From NCBI RefSeq assembly GCF_963675165.1, contig NC_087384.1, positions 6,841,682 to 6,905,681 on the forward strand: DNA of 64,000 bases, written 5' to 3'. Below the pieces are notes generated by a model. It did no database searches, was not told where the DNA came from, and worked only from the letters and a program-made list of their open reading frames with translations. This DNA is from Halichondria panicea. Taxonomy: Eukaryota; Porifera; Demospongiae; Suberitida; Halichondriidae. Position numbers and translations under genes: made by a program. This document shows, in pieces, positions 39,062 to 51,583 of this stretch (positions within the stretch are counted from its first letter, which is position 1; each line of letters opens with the position of its first letter).

Positions 39062-40572
39062 ATGGCACAGAAAAGACAAGCTCCTGTTCCAATCTTCAAT
39101 AGGGGCAAGCGTCCAAGACTAGCGCTTGTAGCTCATCCTGGACACTCCAACCAGCTTCCACAAAAGCAATGGAGCAATGAGTAGGACCTAAGTTGCAATA
39201 TACATTTTTGCTCAATTCACTGATATTTTCCTTCTTGCAGACATAACTACAACAGGCAGCCAGCATCAGGGACAAACTATGGAGCTCAAGAAAACTATCC
39301 TGCTGCTCAGAACCGCAGCTACACTCACCACCCAACAAACACTCGTCAAGACCCATCATTTACACGTGCACATCAACAAACACCAAACCATTCTACAAGT
39401 TATTCTAGACCAGACAATTCGTCTACCAACTATCCATCAAGTACAAGCTACAGACAATCTTCTGGGCTGAGAGAAGCGGCACAAGTTGAGTACAAGCAAT
39501 TCCCCATAACCGATTACAAATCTACTTTCCAACAAAAATCAAGCGATTCTCAACAAAACTCTAGTGGCTCTAAACCAAATTTAAGTAATTATCAGCAAAG
39601 TTCCAGTGGTTATCAGCAAGGCCCTACCACTGCGTATCAACAACGTGCTCCTACAGGATACCAAACGAAGTCTACCGATATTTCATCTTATCAAAAATCG
39701 TATCAAAAGGGCCCAGAAACAAACTCTCAATCGTACGCACACCAAGCTCAGAGATACCAACAACAAGCAAAGCCACAAGGAAACCCTCTCACACAGCAGA
39801 GCAACTTCACTAGTACTCCATATCGCCGACCTCAGCAAACTGTTCCCAACCCTCCTCCATCAAAGACACAAGTTCCTAGTCACTCCAGTGTGGGAGAAAC
39901 AGCTACTGGGAAAGCGTTTGAACCTGGCAAAACACACGTACGTATATCTGTGTGTGTAATGATACCTACAACATTGCATGTTTGTGTGTACATGTACAAA
40001 CACACTATAGCAGGCATATAGTTATGTATGTATAATAATCATACTATACACACACCTCATACAAAACCCTACACACAGAGTGCCCAGACTGGACAAGTCG
40101 TTGCCAAGGATACCAGTAGGCGTGGGCGGCCCTCCCTCCGACTGCTCACAGCCACTGCCCGAGGCATGAGACACTGGGCCACCTACAAGAGTCACACTCC
40201 ACTACTCTTTGAAATATTTGGTATCTAAGAAGTCCCCCTACTATTATCACAGTTATTTATTCTTGTGTGTACCCTCTAGGTAAACTGAGTAGCCCTGGAG
40301 TGAGCTCAGTGAGTCATGGATGCAAGCAATTCACTATACAGGCATCAGACGGACCAGTTGACTGTCACTTCTGGGAGATAGATCGTTCCCTCCCCCCTCT
40401 GAGTGCTGCTGGTGGCGGGTATAGGGTGGTGGGCCATTGGGACGACAAGATGGGTGTGGTCAAGTGCTTCTCTGTGAGGGCTGTGAGGCCAGGGGAGCTG
40501 GAGTGTGAGCGTGGGCGTGTGGACGAAGCTGATCAAGAAATGAGGAGATTTGTCGGATCATTAAATACATGA
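39062..40572 (+). CDS. SPATA22: SPATA22 homologue (meiotic recombination factor)
   Basis: Exons 39062-39180, 39241-39937, 40079-40220 and 40280-40572 join in frame to give 416 residues. The N-terminus PVPIFNRGKRPR resembles SPATA22 PVPLFNQKKR. The C-terminal part, LRLLTATARGMRHWATYKSH, then LLFEIFG, CHFWEIDRSLPPL and GHWDDKMGVVKCFSVRAVRP, follows the SPATA22 OB-like domain that pairs with MEIOB and RPA. Between them, residues about 40-270 are very rich in Gln, Tyr, Ser, Asn and Thr (SSGYQQGP-like repeats), resembling a prion-like domain. SPATA22 with MEIOB stabilises recombination intermediates in meiosis. The assignment rests on my memory of the family; the termini agree well, the middle does not align. 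Confidence 0.82.
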
Positions 40573-40842
40573 AAACTGAACTACTTGCATTGTAAATTGT
40601 AATAATAGACTCATTAATATTTTTAATTCATTGATCATTATTATTATTATTTTGTTATTGTTGTCAATCAGTAGCAGGTCTACAATAATTTGTGATAATT
40701 ATGATTGTATAATATTTTTCTCTCAAAAAAGCATATAAATTATACTGTGATATGAAGTCAGCAGTACATGATAATGTGCATTACAAAAGACAAGACAAAT
40801 CAACACAAAAAGCATGGGAATAAAGGTTCACTGTAGGTAATG

Positions 40843-41894
40843 CTAGCTGAATGAGAATCGTGTAGTTCTTGCTTTCTCTTGTTCTTGTCTCTGTCTCTGT
40901 AACTCTGCCTGTGCGTACTGAGCCAGCTGTCGGGGCACTTGGGAGGGGTCCGTTAAAATGGTTGTCTTCTGACTCAGCTCTCTCAGGCTAGTCATCACAA
41001 CTGCAGGGGAAAGAAATACAGGCAATGATAGCTCCAGTAGTGTAGGGGTTGTTGAAAGCTGTATATAGCAGCAATGAACAATGTATGCATGATACAGGAT
41101 ACTGTGCTGTTAGACTGCAGGGCTTAGACAAGAAGGTACTTATTCATTATTGGAGACAAAAGCAACAGTCTTAGAGAAAGAAAATGTAATTAGACCCCCC
41201 CGAGCCCCTTACTGGGTCTGAGGGCTGGTAGGGTACAGCTTTGTTCAAACCAGGTGAGCACTGTCCTACACAACTCATCCACACTGCCAGTGGACACTGT
41301 GCTGTTGTAGGTATCAAACAGCTGGCCAAGGATGATGCCAAACTGAGCACACAATGGTCAAGGAGAACACAACAGTTAAATACACACATGCACACTGTAT
41401 AATACAGGCCAAATAATATGGTAATGTGCTGAAGGAGTAATGAGTGGGCAGATACAATCCAGAACTTGTAGTTTTGCTGTGTCCTTCTCTGCACGTATTC
41501 TCTGAACCTCTGTCTGTTCTCGTCAAGCCTCTGGAGGAAGTTGTTATTATTGTCACAAGGAACTATACTAACACGTACAGAAATTCTAGTACAGTATGCT
41601 AAAAGTTAAAATTAATGTTCTCCACTATATAAGGTGATATTTGTCAGACCCACCTGTCTGGTGACTGGGACTCCTGAAGCTGGCAACATCTCCTGACATT
41701 GAGCAATGGCCGTGTTCAGTTCCTCTATCTCTTTACGTAGAGCTTGTGTCTTACGTTCCCTGTCATCCCGCACCACGTGAGTGTGGTGGATGTGCTCAAT
41801 GGCTGCAAGGGAAGAACCCAAAGTTAGCTAACAGTCCCATTTCAGGGTAAATCACCAAGACTATATATGAACAATAATTATACATCCTCCTATA

Positions 41895-41934
<40 letters not shown>

Positions 41935-44900
41935 AGGGGATGGCTTACTCTTCTCCAGGACGACTGCTTTGCTGACCTTGCCGCTGGGGTAGGAGGAGAG
42001 GTTCACTACGAGGCTCTGGAGGTGGTCAAACCCTTGCTGTACGTGTGTGGAGGAAGCAAAGAACCATATTTAAAATTCACTTTATAGTGGACAGAAAAAA
42101 ATGCACATAATTAACCTATTCCAACACACTATAGGCACACAACTACACATCAAAGCTTAGCACATTAGCCCCCCCCACACACCCACACACACACCCACCT
42201 TGATGCTCCCACGACGCTTCTGCTCTGCACTGATGTGAGACTGTCTCCTCAGCTCTCTATACACTTCCTTCTCATCCCCACTCAGTTTACGAGACGGTTT
42301 CACTCGTAGGCCTGCTAGTCCAGTGGGTGTGGTCTCAGTGTCACTACCAGACAGATAGTAGGGGGAAGGACCAAGGGGAGTGGTCGAGGGATGAAGGGGC
42401 GTGGTCGAACCACCACTCATGAGCAATTGATAGTCAGGTACCTGAGGATGGTAAAGGTGCAGTTATACGCATGAGCACATTACATACAATTGTGTAGTTC
42501 TGGTGATCCATTTTTTTTAAAGCTAACACATGTACGTATGGGGCTGTATAAGATCGCTATGGAAACTTGCTTGTACAATGCTGGCACACTAGAATAAGTT
42601 AATATAAATCACTACCTCGTTAGGAGAGACCACGTTTGGAGGGGAGGAGAGGTCACTAGCCACACCCCCTCTATGCACCTCCTCCAGAGACATCTTAGCC
42701 GAGGCTCCACCCACTTCCTGTCCGCCAGGGCCGGGTGTGGTCAACAATACATCACGTAGAATGTTCACAAGGCTTGGATCAGACAGAACAGTTTGTAGCA
42801 TTTGTTTCTGCTGCTCTGATGCTTTCCCCGCAGATGACATTTGCTCCATAACCGTTTGTAACAACTCGGAATATTGTCGCTCTGCAAAGTTCTTTTGTTT
42901 GTCTATTTCTTGGATTTGCTTGTCATGTTCTGCACTCAGCTTCTGTACTTGTGCGCGGAGACGGTTGATTGGTTCACTTTTTCCGCGCTCGAGAGGGGGG
43001 CGTGTCCGAGGTACAGGTGATGAGGTCACGACCCCAAGGTTGCCGGCACTAGACACACGAACAAACGGCTGCTCCATCATGTGATCCTGAGAGCTGGTCA
43101 TGTGACTGGAAGGAGTGTACTGATTGGCTTGAGAGAATGTAAACGTGTTAGGAAATTTAAATGCATCAGCGGGTGTGGGCCTTGTGGGGACGTGAGGGCG
43201 TGGTGGGGGCGTGAGCTGTGGAGGGGTGACTTCAAACGCCCCCTCCATATCGTCCACTTTATGCTGTAAAGACGCTTGAATACTAAATATATCCTCTGAT
43301 GATGTCATAGGGTTATTGTTCATAGTAGAGAACGGTTCGTTTCCTTGCTGCTGGTAACCTGGCAACGAGTAACTATTCTGATTGGGCGATCTTGAATTGA
43401 TTACTGGCTCCGCCTTCATCGGGTAATTAGACAGCTCTCCGATATTGAGATTTCCACGTCTGTTTTCAGCAGAAGGCATGTTCAGAAATGCTGTCGGGGA
43501 CAAACTCTGTTGTTGCTGTGAGGTTGTGAAGGGGTCGACTTGTGGGGGCGGTGTGTAAGATGTGTGATAAGTGGGGGGTGGTGTGGTACTCGGAGCTCCA
43601 AATATAGGTGAGGCATGTGGTAGTGGTTGTTGAGCTGTCGAGTAAAAGGACCCACCCATAGAACGTGGGAGAACAACTGGAGACAGAGACAGAGAGTTGA
43701 CCATTATGCTCATGTACATGTATTTTTGGTATATAGCAATCTGTAGTCCATTAGAGAGGCCATTCAAAGGGCTACAAAACGAAATTTTTAATTATGAAAT
43801 TGGACAATTCTCACTCAAGTTACGGGCACTCAAAGGTACCTCCCCAAAAATAGCCGTTCAAGAAAACACAATACGATGCACACACTTACCGTCCATGGGC
43901 TCCAATCTGTTTAGGAAATCATCAAGCATGGGGTTGAGCATGTCAAGCTTAGGCTGTTGGAAGCCAATTAGCCCTGGTGTGGGGTTAAAGGTCAGGTCAG
44001 CGTACAGTAAGGGGGTGTGGCTTACTGTTGGGGTCGTCAATGGAGGGGGAGGTGTCCATGAACGAGAAAACAGGATCAAAAATGTCCGGAATATTGATTG
44101 GCATTCTTGCTGTATCCATAGAGTGGGTGTATGGTGGGTGTGGTTTACTCTGAAGCTCCTCCTACATGTACAGACAAAGTAAAGCAGTTATACAACACAG
44201 TGCACACACTCACAAACACTGTCAGTGCTCTCTCTATCACCTCAGCCAGGTACGGGTCAGGGCCACGGGTCTTCTACACAAGGAGGAATGAGGGAAGGAT
44301 AACTGTCAATATTTGGAGGGTCCATTGAATAACTCACATTTTTCCTGTGGTAATGTATTCTCCATTTCCTGTACTCGGAGGCTACGGCTGACGGCTCCCG
44401 CTTCCAATACTTGCCTTCTAATACCACGGCCTAACGAGTGTGTGGGTGTGTGTGTGTCATGTGATCTCATGGATATACTAGCCTTACCGCTTGTCTCTTG
44501 TGGTGGTCCAACTTTCGCTCAATATCAAACCGACAAAACTGTGGAACACGTCTTTTTTGAACTGTGTGTGTGTGTGTGTGTGTGTGTGGCCTTCACTAAT
44601 TGTGTGTAGTGTGTGGGTGGGTGGTGTGTGTGCGTGTGGCCTTCACTAATTGTGTGTAGTGTGTGGGTGGGTGGTGTGTGTGCGTGTGGCCTTCACTAAT
44701 TGTGTGTAGTGTGTGGGTGGGTGGTGTGTGTGCGTGTGGCCTTCACTAATTGTGTGTAGTGTGTGGGTGGGTGGTGTGTGTGTGCAACCAAACAATAGAG
44801 TACAACATAATTAGATTACTTCCTCAACTCCAAACATTGTGTCAGCTGCTTCTGTGCACAAGACACTGCACATTGTACAATACTAACAATACCCAATCAA

Positions 44901-45279
44901 CTGACACAATCGCATGCCCCCTCACACACACACCCACACACTCCTCACAACTCACACTGCAGGTGCCAGGAGCGCCATATTCCATTACTGAGACGGATCT
45001 GATCTGTCTTGATCATTTGAATGTGTCTGAAATGCTTCCATTGTGGCTGCACCAACACTCCACTGCACAGGGGGTGGGTGGGTGTGGTTAACACTTCCCA
45101 CACACCACACAACCCCACACTTATCACACACCCCACACGTACCTGCACTCGACGGTGAGCGTGTCAAACAGGTTAGCGAGTGTTGAGAGATTGTGAGGAT
45201 CTCGCTGACTGAATTGAAACTGATTGTTACGTCGTAGCATCGTCATTGCTGGGGAAAACTCAAATCCCCCACCAGCCAT
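40843..45279 (-). CDS. MLXIP-like: Mondo (MondoA/ChREBP) bHLH-leucine zipper transcription factor
   Basis: The N-terminal exon starts at 45279 (MAGGGFEFSPAMTMLRRNNQ) and leads into the Mondo conserved region: QPQWKHFRHIQMIKTDQIRL and SNGIWRSWHLQ (about 44960-45080), VQKRRVPQFCRFD (about 44482-44555) and VVLEGKYWKREPSAVASEYR with KWRIHYHRK (about 44334-44430). A long Pro/Ser/Thr/Gln-rich middle (42600-43690) follows. The basic helix is RRQSHISAEQKRRGSIK (about 42190-42240), the loop and helix 2 QGFDHLQSLVVNLSSYPSGK, and the zipper is near 41650-41805. The C-terminal dimerisation/cytoplasmic localisation part ends at TAG 40843-40845. Mondo factors with Mlx sense phosphorylated sugars and activate metabolic genes. 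The exact exon set of the middle is approximate. Confidence 0.93.
44588..44785. repeat. 50-bp tandem repeat, four copies
   Basis: The unit contains GGCCTTCACTAATTGTGTGT then AGTGTGTGGGTGGGTGG. The marker CTTCACTAAT occurs at 44591, 44641, 44691 and 44741, exactly 50 bases apart, with copies almost identical. It lies in an intron of the Mondo conserved region. Confidence 0.95.
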
Positions 45280-45653
45280 TCTGTAGAATGTGAATGAACT
45301 TTGACCCCTACACACAGGTTTTGTATCCTAGTTTATAGTACAGCTCTGACTATGTGTGCCTCACCTCCTGATATATATGAGTGGACTTCTTATAGATATA
45401 TCTCCACGTACTTGAAACACAACGGAGCACTTGTTACCAGTGAACTTTGACCTCTTCTGCAGCTCACATGGTCATTACCGGACCAGTTCCGAGGCCGTTT
45501 TTTCTCTATAGTTACGATTTGGCGGTAGGCCTTGTTCAAATGAGAGCCGCGGTCTTGTTTAGAGGCTATACTAATTCGCTATTTTGCAATCAGAATTCGC
45601 ACACAAAACATAAAAACAAACACACACAAGTAACAACACAGTGCTAGTCTACT
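45280..45653. other. Mondo upstream region and NCLX downstream region
   Basis: No supported gene. It should hold the Mondo promoter and 5' UTR and the NCLX 3' UTR, both on the - strand. I see no clear TATA box. Confidence 0.4.
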
Positions 45654-48600
45654 CTAGGCAACAGTGATGACTCCAGGTATGACAATCTGAAACACCTTAG
45701 CCTCGGCCAAAATGGCCACAGTTAAAAACGTGACATAAATGAGTATGAGGAACACTCCGTATGCTCGTTTGAGTCTAAACTTTAGGATGAAGAGGACAAC
45801 CAGAGAACAGGATAAACTGAGCAGCAAGAATAGAGACGCTAGCAGCTCCACTTGGGTGAAGTACAACTGCAGTGTGTGTGTGTGTGGGGGTGGGGGGGGG
45901 GCAGTGTGTGTGTGTGTGGGGGGCAGTGTGTGTGTGTGTGTGTGTGAGTATAGCACCACTTTTCTTATAATGGTACTTGCTATTATACTACAAATGTCAA
46001 CCATTGCTATACACACACTACACACACACTACACACACACTACACACACTATACACACACTACACACACTACACACACACTACACACACTACACACACTA
46101 TACACACACTACACACACACAAAGCCTAACCATAACATAGCATGCGTGCTGGTACTCTCACCTTGAAGGCGAACCCCTCACGACCTAGAGATTTGATGAT
46201 AGAGCCTAACCCAATACCAAGGAGAATGTCTGAGGAGGTGACAACTAAGGAAAGAACAACAGCATGATTGTACACATACACATACATGCATGTACTGATA
46301 TATTTAAAGGATACTCAGTAGAGGTCCTCCAAAGCATGCTCCAATAGCCATGCGTGGAAACCCTTGTTTGGCCATCGTTACATTGGACACTGCGTCTGTG
46401 TGTGTGTGTGTGGGGGGGGGGGGTAATGTATGATCACGTTATAGTCATGTGATCTGCTTATATACCTCCGATGCTATTGCCCCAGGCTAATAGTGTGAGT
46501 CCCAGTATACCCTCGGAGAGATGTACCACAAGGCCAAATGCCTGCAGGGTCAGAGGTCAAATGAGGTTATTTTAAAGGGGGTGGAGGAAGTACCTGTAGA
46601 AGATTGACAATCTCATTCACTGTGCTGTATATCCACACCACGGCAACAACAAACCCCACCCACGCATATATCTGCAGATAGGAACAGAGAGTCAATAAAC
46701 AGTGGACTGCAATAAACACACTGCAGCAACTATACGTACAAACGTAGCATATACTTGGAAGGACATAATCACAAATTTAAGAGAGCTCTGATCACTCACA
46801 CAGTGGTAAATTGGAGGCTTCTCGTTCTTTGAAGTGAGAGCAACAATAATTGCACAGATGAGACTGAAGACCAGCACTATTCCTGCCACAGGGAATACAT
46901 CGCCAATCAGGTAGAAGCGATCTGAAGAGACAGAGGGGGGGGGGGGCTTATACATAGGCCATGGTAAAACAGGCGAAAAATAGACATTTGGATTTTAACA
47001 CAAGTCTCTCTCTAAACTGTCATAAAATCAAAAAAATGTATGCTATTGTACCAACGGAACTAAAAGTTATGGCCGTTTAAAGATGCTTTATTTAACCCCA
47101 TAGCTGTTCTCACACACATAGAGAGATACACGAACTATTATAACAGCTCACATTTGATGATGAGGATGACAAACATTGGAGAGGTGACACAGTGCACCAC
47201 GTTGAGCCACTTGTTCCAGTTGTGGTCGTCCTCGTTCCTATCCACCATTGGCACCGTCAGGGATAGGAAGAAACTGGCTGGACTCTAGTGGGAGGGGTCA
47301 GAGGATTACTAGGGAATACAAGGAGATTACTGGAGAACAATAGGTATACTAGAAATTACTGACCTTGAAGACCTCATAAATCTTTCCCAGGATACCCAAC
47401 TCTTTGAACGACTCCCCGAATGGCCAGAGGGCTAGTAGCATCTTGATAAATGGATGACGTCTTCTTATCTTGAGATTAACAAGAGGGTTCTGCTCGTCCT
47501 CGTCAGAAGAGTCCTCTGCCAGTAATGGTTCCTTCTCTGTCTCTTCTGGCCGTTCACTCAACTGTGGAGTAACTTTAGTCTTTAGTTTGGACCAACCAAT
47601 TTCCAAACTAACAGATCCATTTAGTTAGTAGCTACACATGTACGTAGTTGAGAGGTCTATCATTAACTTTATAATAATTACAATGAGCCCAAGACACCAA
47701 TATGCTTATTTTATACGTTGTTTGCTTGTCTATAATGTTACCATGCTGGCGCTCCTGGATCTGCTGTGACTGCGATGGACCTCCTCCCACACCTGAGACA
47801 AGTGAGGTATCCCCACAGCCGCACCCACCTCCTCCGTTATATCCAGAGCACCTGTGTGGGTGTGTGGAGTGTGTGTGGAGTGAGGGGGTGATGAGTGTGG
47901 AGTGTGTATGTATGTGTGTGTGTGTGTGTGCTAGTGTACCTGATAGTGTCTTCCTCATCTTCTTTGGTCGACCATATGCTGCTGGCCTAACAACTGCACC
48001 ATACGAGTACTCATCAGTTGGAGCTTCAACAGACGCCCCTCGTCTACGAGAAGTGGGTGGGGCTAAGCTCTCCCCTCCAGCGTGGAACCCAGAGGGTAAA
48101 CTTCCCGTCATGTCCCTCTCACGAGCTACAAGGGAACAAGCAATGGAAAATCTAACCTGCAAAGTATTGCAATAGAGATTTGGGGACTCTTTCAGCTGCC
48201 ACAACTTGAATTCCGTGAATCCAATGTCAACAAATTTATGATTTTCTGAAAGCTTAGAAAGAGACCTTTTAAATGATGTTATCAAAGTTTATATTTGAGA
48301 GTTAAAAATATTTGCCAACTTGGCAATACCATGGATTATAGCCCATGGTCCAAGGCCGAAAAATAACAAATTAGGGCCCCGACAAAATTGTGGATTAAAA
48401 CACATCATTTGAAAGGTGTCTTTCTAAGCTTTCAGAAAATCAGAAAATTTTTGACATTGGATAATTGTTCCTAAAGTTATGGCTGTTTAAAGATATTCAA
48501 CTACAACCCCCCCCCCCTCATTTCAATCAATGGTTCGGGGACTCTTTCAACAACCATTACTTTAGTATCGTTGATCCAATGCCAAACATGTTATGATTTT

Positions 48601-51355
48601 CTGAAAGCTTAAAAAGAGACCTTTTAAATGATGTTATCAAAGTTCATATTTGAGAGTTAAAAATATTTGCCAACTGGCAATACCATGAATAATAGCCCAT
48701 GGTCCAAGGCCGAAAAATGACAAATTAGGGCCCCAATGAAATTGTGGATTAAAACACATCATTTGAAAGGTCTCTTTCTAAGCTTTTAGAAAATCATAAA
48801 ATTATTGAATTTGGATCACCAGAACTCTTGTAGTACAGAATGCCAATGAATCACCTTTGCCGGGCCGAATAAGAAGTTTTGTGTTTTCGTTTATTTCCTC
48901 CTCTTCATCGTCTTCATCAATTACTTGAATCTGAATGCCGTGACCTATGACCCCTGAGGACTCGGACACACTGAGACTGGGTATCTGAAAGTTCTTTGGA
49001 TCGTCTCTTTCTCTCTTTATCTCCTCTACGTCCTCGCTGGATGTTTGTATAGAGCCGCCAATGTCCGGGGAGGGGAGGTGTGAGAACATACTAGTTGATC
49101 GCTTTGCACTAGCACTAGAGGAATCCAGCTCCTTGCCCTCAGGTAGTGCGGGGGCAGCTGTGTGTGTGGGGCGGCAGCTATGTGAGTGTGTGCGGGGGCG
49201 GCTGTGTGTGGGGGGCTATGTGAGTGTGTGCGGGGGCGGCTGTGTGTGTTAGTACACAGGATAAAGTATACACGTAGAGTTCAGAGGTTAAAGTGCAAGG
49301 ATACCTACATGTACACACTGCACTGTAGAGTTGCTGCACTAGCAGACTATAGTAGCAGCCTCTTCCCCTATCACATGACCTAATCACATGACCTACTCTC
49401 TCTATCACATGACCTACTTGGAATATCCCCAGTGCCAGCTCGTTTAATATTTCTCCATTTCTTGTAGCGTTGGTAGGAGAACCGACCCACTATCACCACG
49501 ACAACGTACACTATGTACATAGAGATGAACCCAACCGCATGAAATATGCTGACATAGTTGGTCCAGAGCAGATAAAAGGTCCAGAACACGGCTGACATGT
49601 AGAAGATGATGTCACGCAAGAATGGTCGCTGGGTTAGTGAGAAGGGCTTAGTGATGGTGACAGCTCCAACCACCACCGTAGTCACAAAGATACCAGCACC
49701 TGCCAGTGTGTGGGAGGGGGGGTTAGAAAAAATCCAATGGAACAAACAATTGATTATTAGTTGTTAGTTGACATTAACTATACTATCATCCAAGCTTTAG
49801 CCCCACCCCCCACACACAGACCCCCCACCTACCAAAGAGTGCTCCCACAGCAAGGCTGGCCTTCTCATCATCTGGTTGGTTGATGGCAGAGATGGCGCTG
49901 AATATATCAGGAGCTCCATTACCAAACGCCAGCAATGTCACTCCAGCTATGTTCTGGTTGAGTCGCAACACTTGTGACATCACCGTGAGGGCAGGACAAA
50001 AACTGGAAGAGGAGGGTTGAAATTAATCCAATCAAGGCTTGTGGTATTGCGAGACTAATTAACAAAGTAAAGGGGCTATACCTAATACATTGCTGAGTTG
50101 TTTGAAGTAGTCATACAAATCACAGTGAATGCAATACTAGCATGTACATGTAGACTGGTGTAGACAATGGCTGTGTACACTCTAAGAGGGGGTGCTCCTA
50201 CTAGCACCTACATGTACATGTAGACTGGTGTAGACAATGGCTGTGTACACACTAAGAGGGGGTGCTCCTAATACAGACTATAGAATACAACAGCTGCAGT
50301 ACTTACTATTCCTCTGCTGTAGCTCCCAACACCACAAACAGGAATATCAGCCAAACAAACTGTGGGAGAAATGCAGACAGTGAGGAAATGCAGACAGTGC
50401 GTATAATCAAGCGTATAAGTAATATACACTTTGGGGTTACTGAGAATCTTGTAAGCACGTACGTATTCAATAACAGACATAATTATCTGACATTCTACAG
50501 TTTCAGTGTTGATAGGACAACACATACACAGTGTTAACAATCAGTGCAAAGATACTGGATTATAGTACAGTCAGGCATAAGTGGTTGTACTGTACAATGG
50601 CAAAGGGGGAGAGTGATGGGGGGAGGGGCTAAAACACACCACTCACCAATATCACCATGGCGAGGGGTATGAGGTTGAAGGGCATTTGACAATAAATGAA
50701 GTTGAGATAGTCAATGATACCCTCTTCAGAGCCACAGCTCTCCACACACGTCACAAACACACACGCTGAAGAGTTGCTACTAAGATCGTGAAGGTCCGAA
50801 CACTGTGTACACACAGAGGCATTATAGCGTGCATATATACAGCTAAAAGTAACAAATAACATCATGTATATACAGTTAAAATTATAATAACATCATTATT
50901 TTATATACTTATACATGTACAGTTATAGCTGTACTGAAACACACATATAAAGTGCATTGAAGGGTTTAGGTAGCGTACATGCAATGTATCAAATAACATC
51001 GTGTATACAGCAAGATGTAGCTCAATAGCTAGCTGTACATAGTGTCTGTGCATATTATATTATATTATAGTGCAATACTTATAGGTAGCATACGTACATG
51101 TGCTGAGGCAAGGTCCACAGGTAGGTCCTCCATAATCAGCCCATTATCATTGCAGCTGTCATTGCTGGCATTGCCTCCCTCCTCATCACTGGGAGTGCTC
51201 AACAGCTGTCTACCCAGTCTCCCTGAGGCTGGTGAGGCCGAGGGAACATGATACACTCCAGACAGTAGGTAGAGGAAGAAGCAAGTGAAGGTCACCATAC
51301 ACACATAGCCACGCAACTGACGGACGGGTATCCCGCACTCAATGCTTCCAGGCAT
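45654..51355 (-). CDS. SLC8B1: NCLX-type sodium/calcium exchanger
   Basis: The protein starts MPGSIECGIPVRQLRGYVCM (ATG at 51355) with a membrane segment, then a Cys-containing loop (CSDLHDLSSNSSACVFVTCV) and YLNFIYCQMPFNLIPLAMVI as in NCLX. The alpha-1 repeat is NQNIAGVTLLAFGNGAPDIF (exon about 49835-49983) and the alpha-2 repeat GLTLLAWGNSIG joined to DAVSNVTMAKQGFPRMAIGA (about 46470-46545 and 46325-46385). The large acidic cytosolic loop sits between (47349-47600, 48000-49080). The C-terminus ends FLTVAILAEAKVFQIVIPGV. NCLX exchanges Na+ or Li+ for Ca2+, in vertebrates mainly across the inner mitochondrial membrane. Two palindromic repeats occupy one intron. Downstream Mondo is on the same strand; GPATCH3 is head-to-head 228 bases away. 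Some loop exons are approximate. Confidence 0.94.
46015..46125. repeat. ACACACT-type microsatellite
   Basis: CACACACTACACACACTA repeats irregularly over about 110 bases in an NCLX intron; a GT/G tract lies at 45,875-45,950 nearby. Confidence 0.9.
48182..48835. repeat. Two adjacent palindromic intronic repeats
   Basis: Copy one spans about 48182-48505 and copy two about 48533-48835. Each opens with TGATTTTCTGAAAGCTTA, has a centre around CCATGGATTATAGCCCATGG (decayed in the second), and closes with TCTTTCTAAGCTTTC or a close variant. The second differs from the first at scattered sites, so the tandem arrangement is not a very recent duplication. Both are in one NCLX intron. Confidence 0.85.
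49140..49252. repeat. GC-rich minisatellite in NCLX
   Basis: Blocks of GGGGGCGGCTGTGTGTGG and GCTATGTGAGTGTGTGC alternate about three times just 5' of an NCLX coding exon on the plus-strand view. Confidence 0.7.
50141..50275. repeat. 70-bp direct duplication
   Basis: CATGTACATGTAGACTGGTG starts at 50141 and again at 50211. The copies match through AAGAGGGGGTGCTCCTA with about one change. NCLX intron. Confidence 0.95.
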
Positions 51356-51583
51356 CACTGGTACAGTAGCTTGCAACACTCACTTAGGGCAGACTAGATT
51401 TTGCTATAATAATATGCTTGTTAGAGTTTATTCATGTTTAGCATGTGGTTGGATTGGAGGACAGGTCACGCCCACTAGTATGTTATTGTATCATGTGATT
51501 AACCTTTTGACCTTCTTAGCTTCCTTCCCTATAATTGCTGCCGTTAGACCTTTGACCTCCAATGTTTGCTGATTCAGCACATC
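51356..51583. promoter_or_regulatory. Head-to-head promoter region of NCLX and GPATCH3
   Basis: Only 228 bases separate the two start codons, which point away from each other. A GATTGG (CCAATC on the other strand) occurs near 51450 and ATCATGTGAT near 51493; there is no TATA box. A shared bidirectional promoter is the simplest reading. Confidence 0.6.

Noticed and set aside
39279-39959. Alternative frames rich in Thr, His and Leu
   Set aside because: Shadow frames of the Gln/Tyr-rich SPATA22 exon.
45447-45647. Small + strand gene upstream of Mondo
   Set aside because: No recognisable protein, no splice or polyadenylation signal; it lies in the region expected to hold the Mondo promoter.
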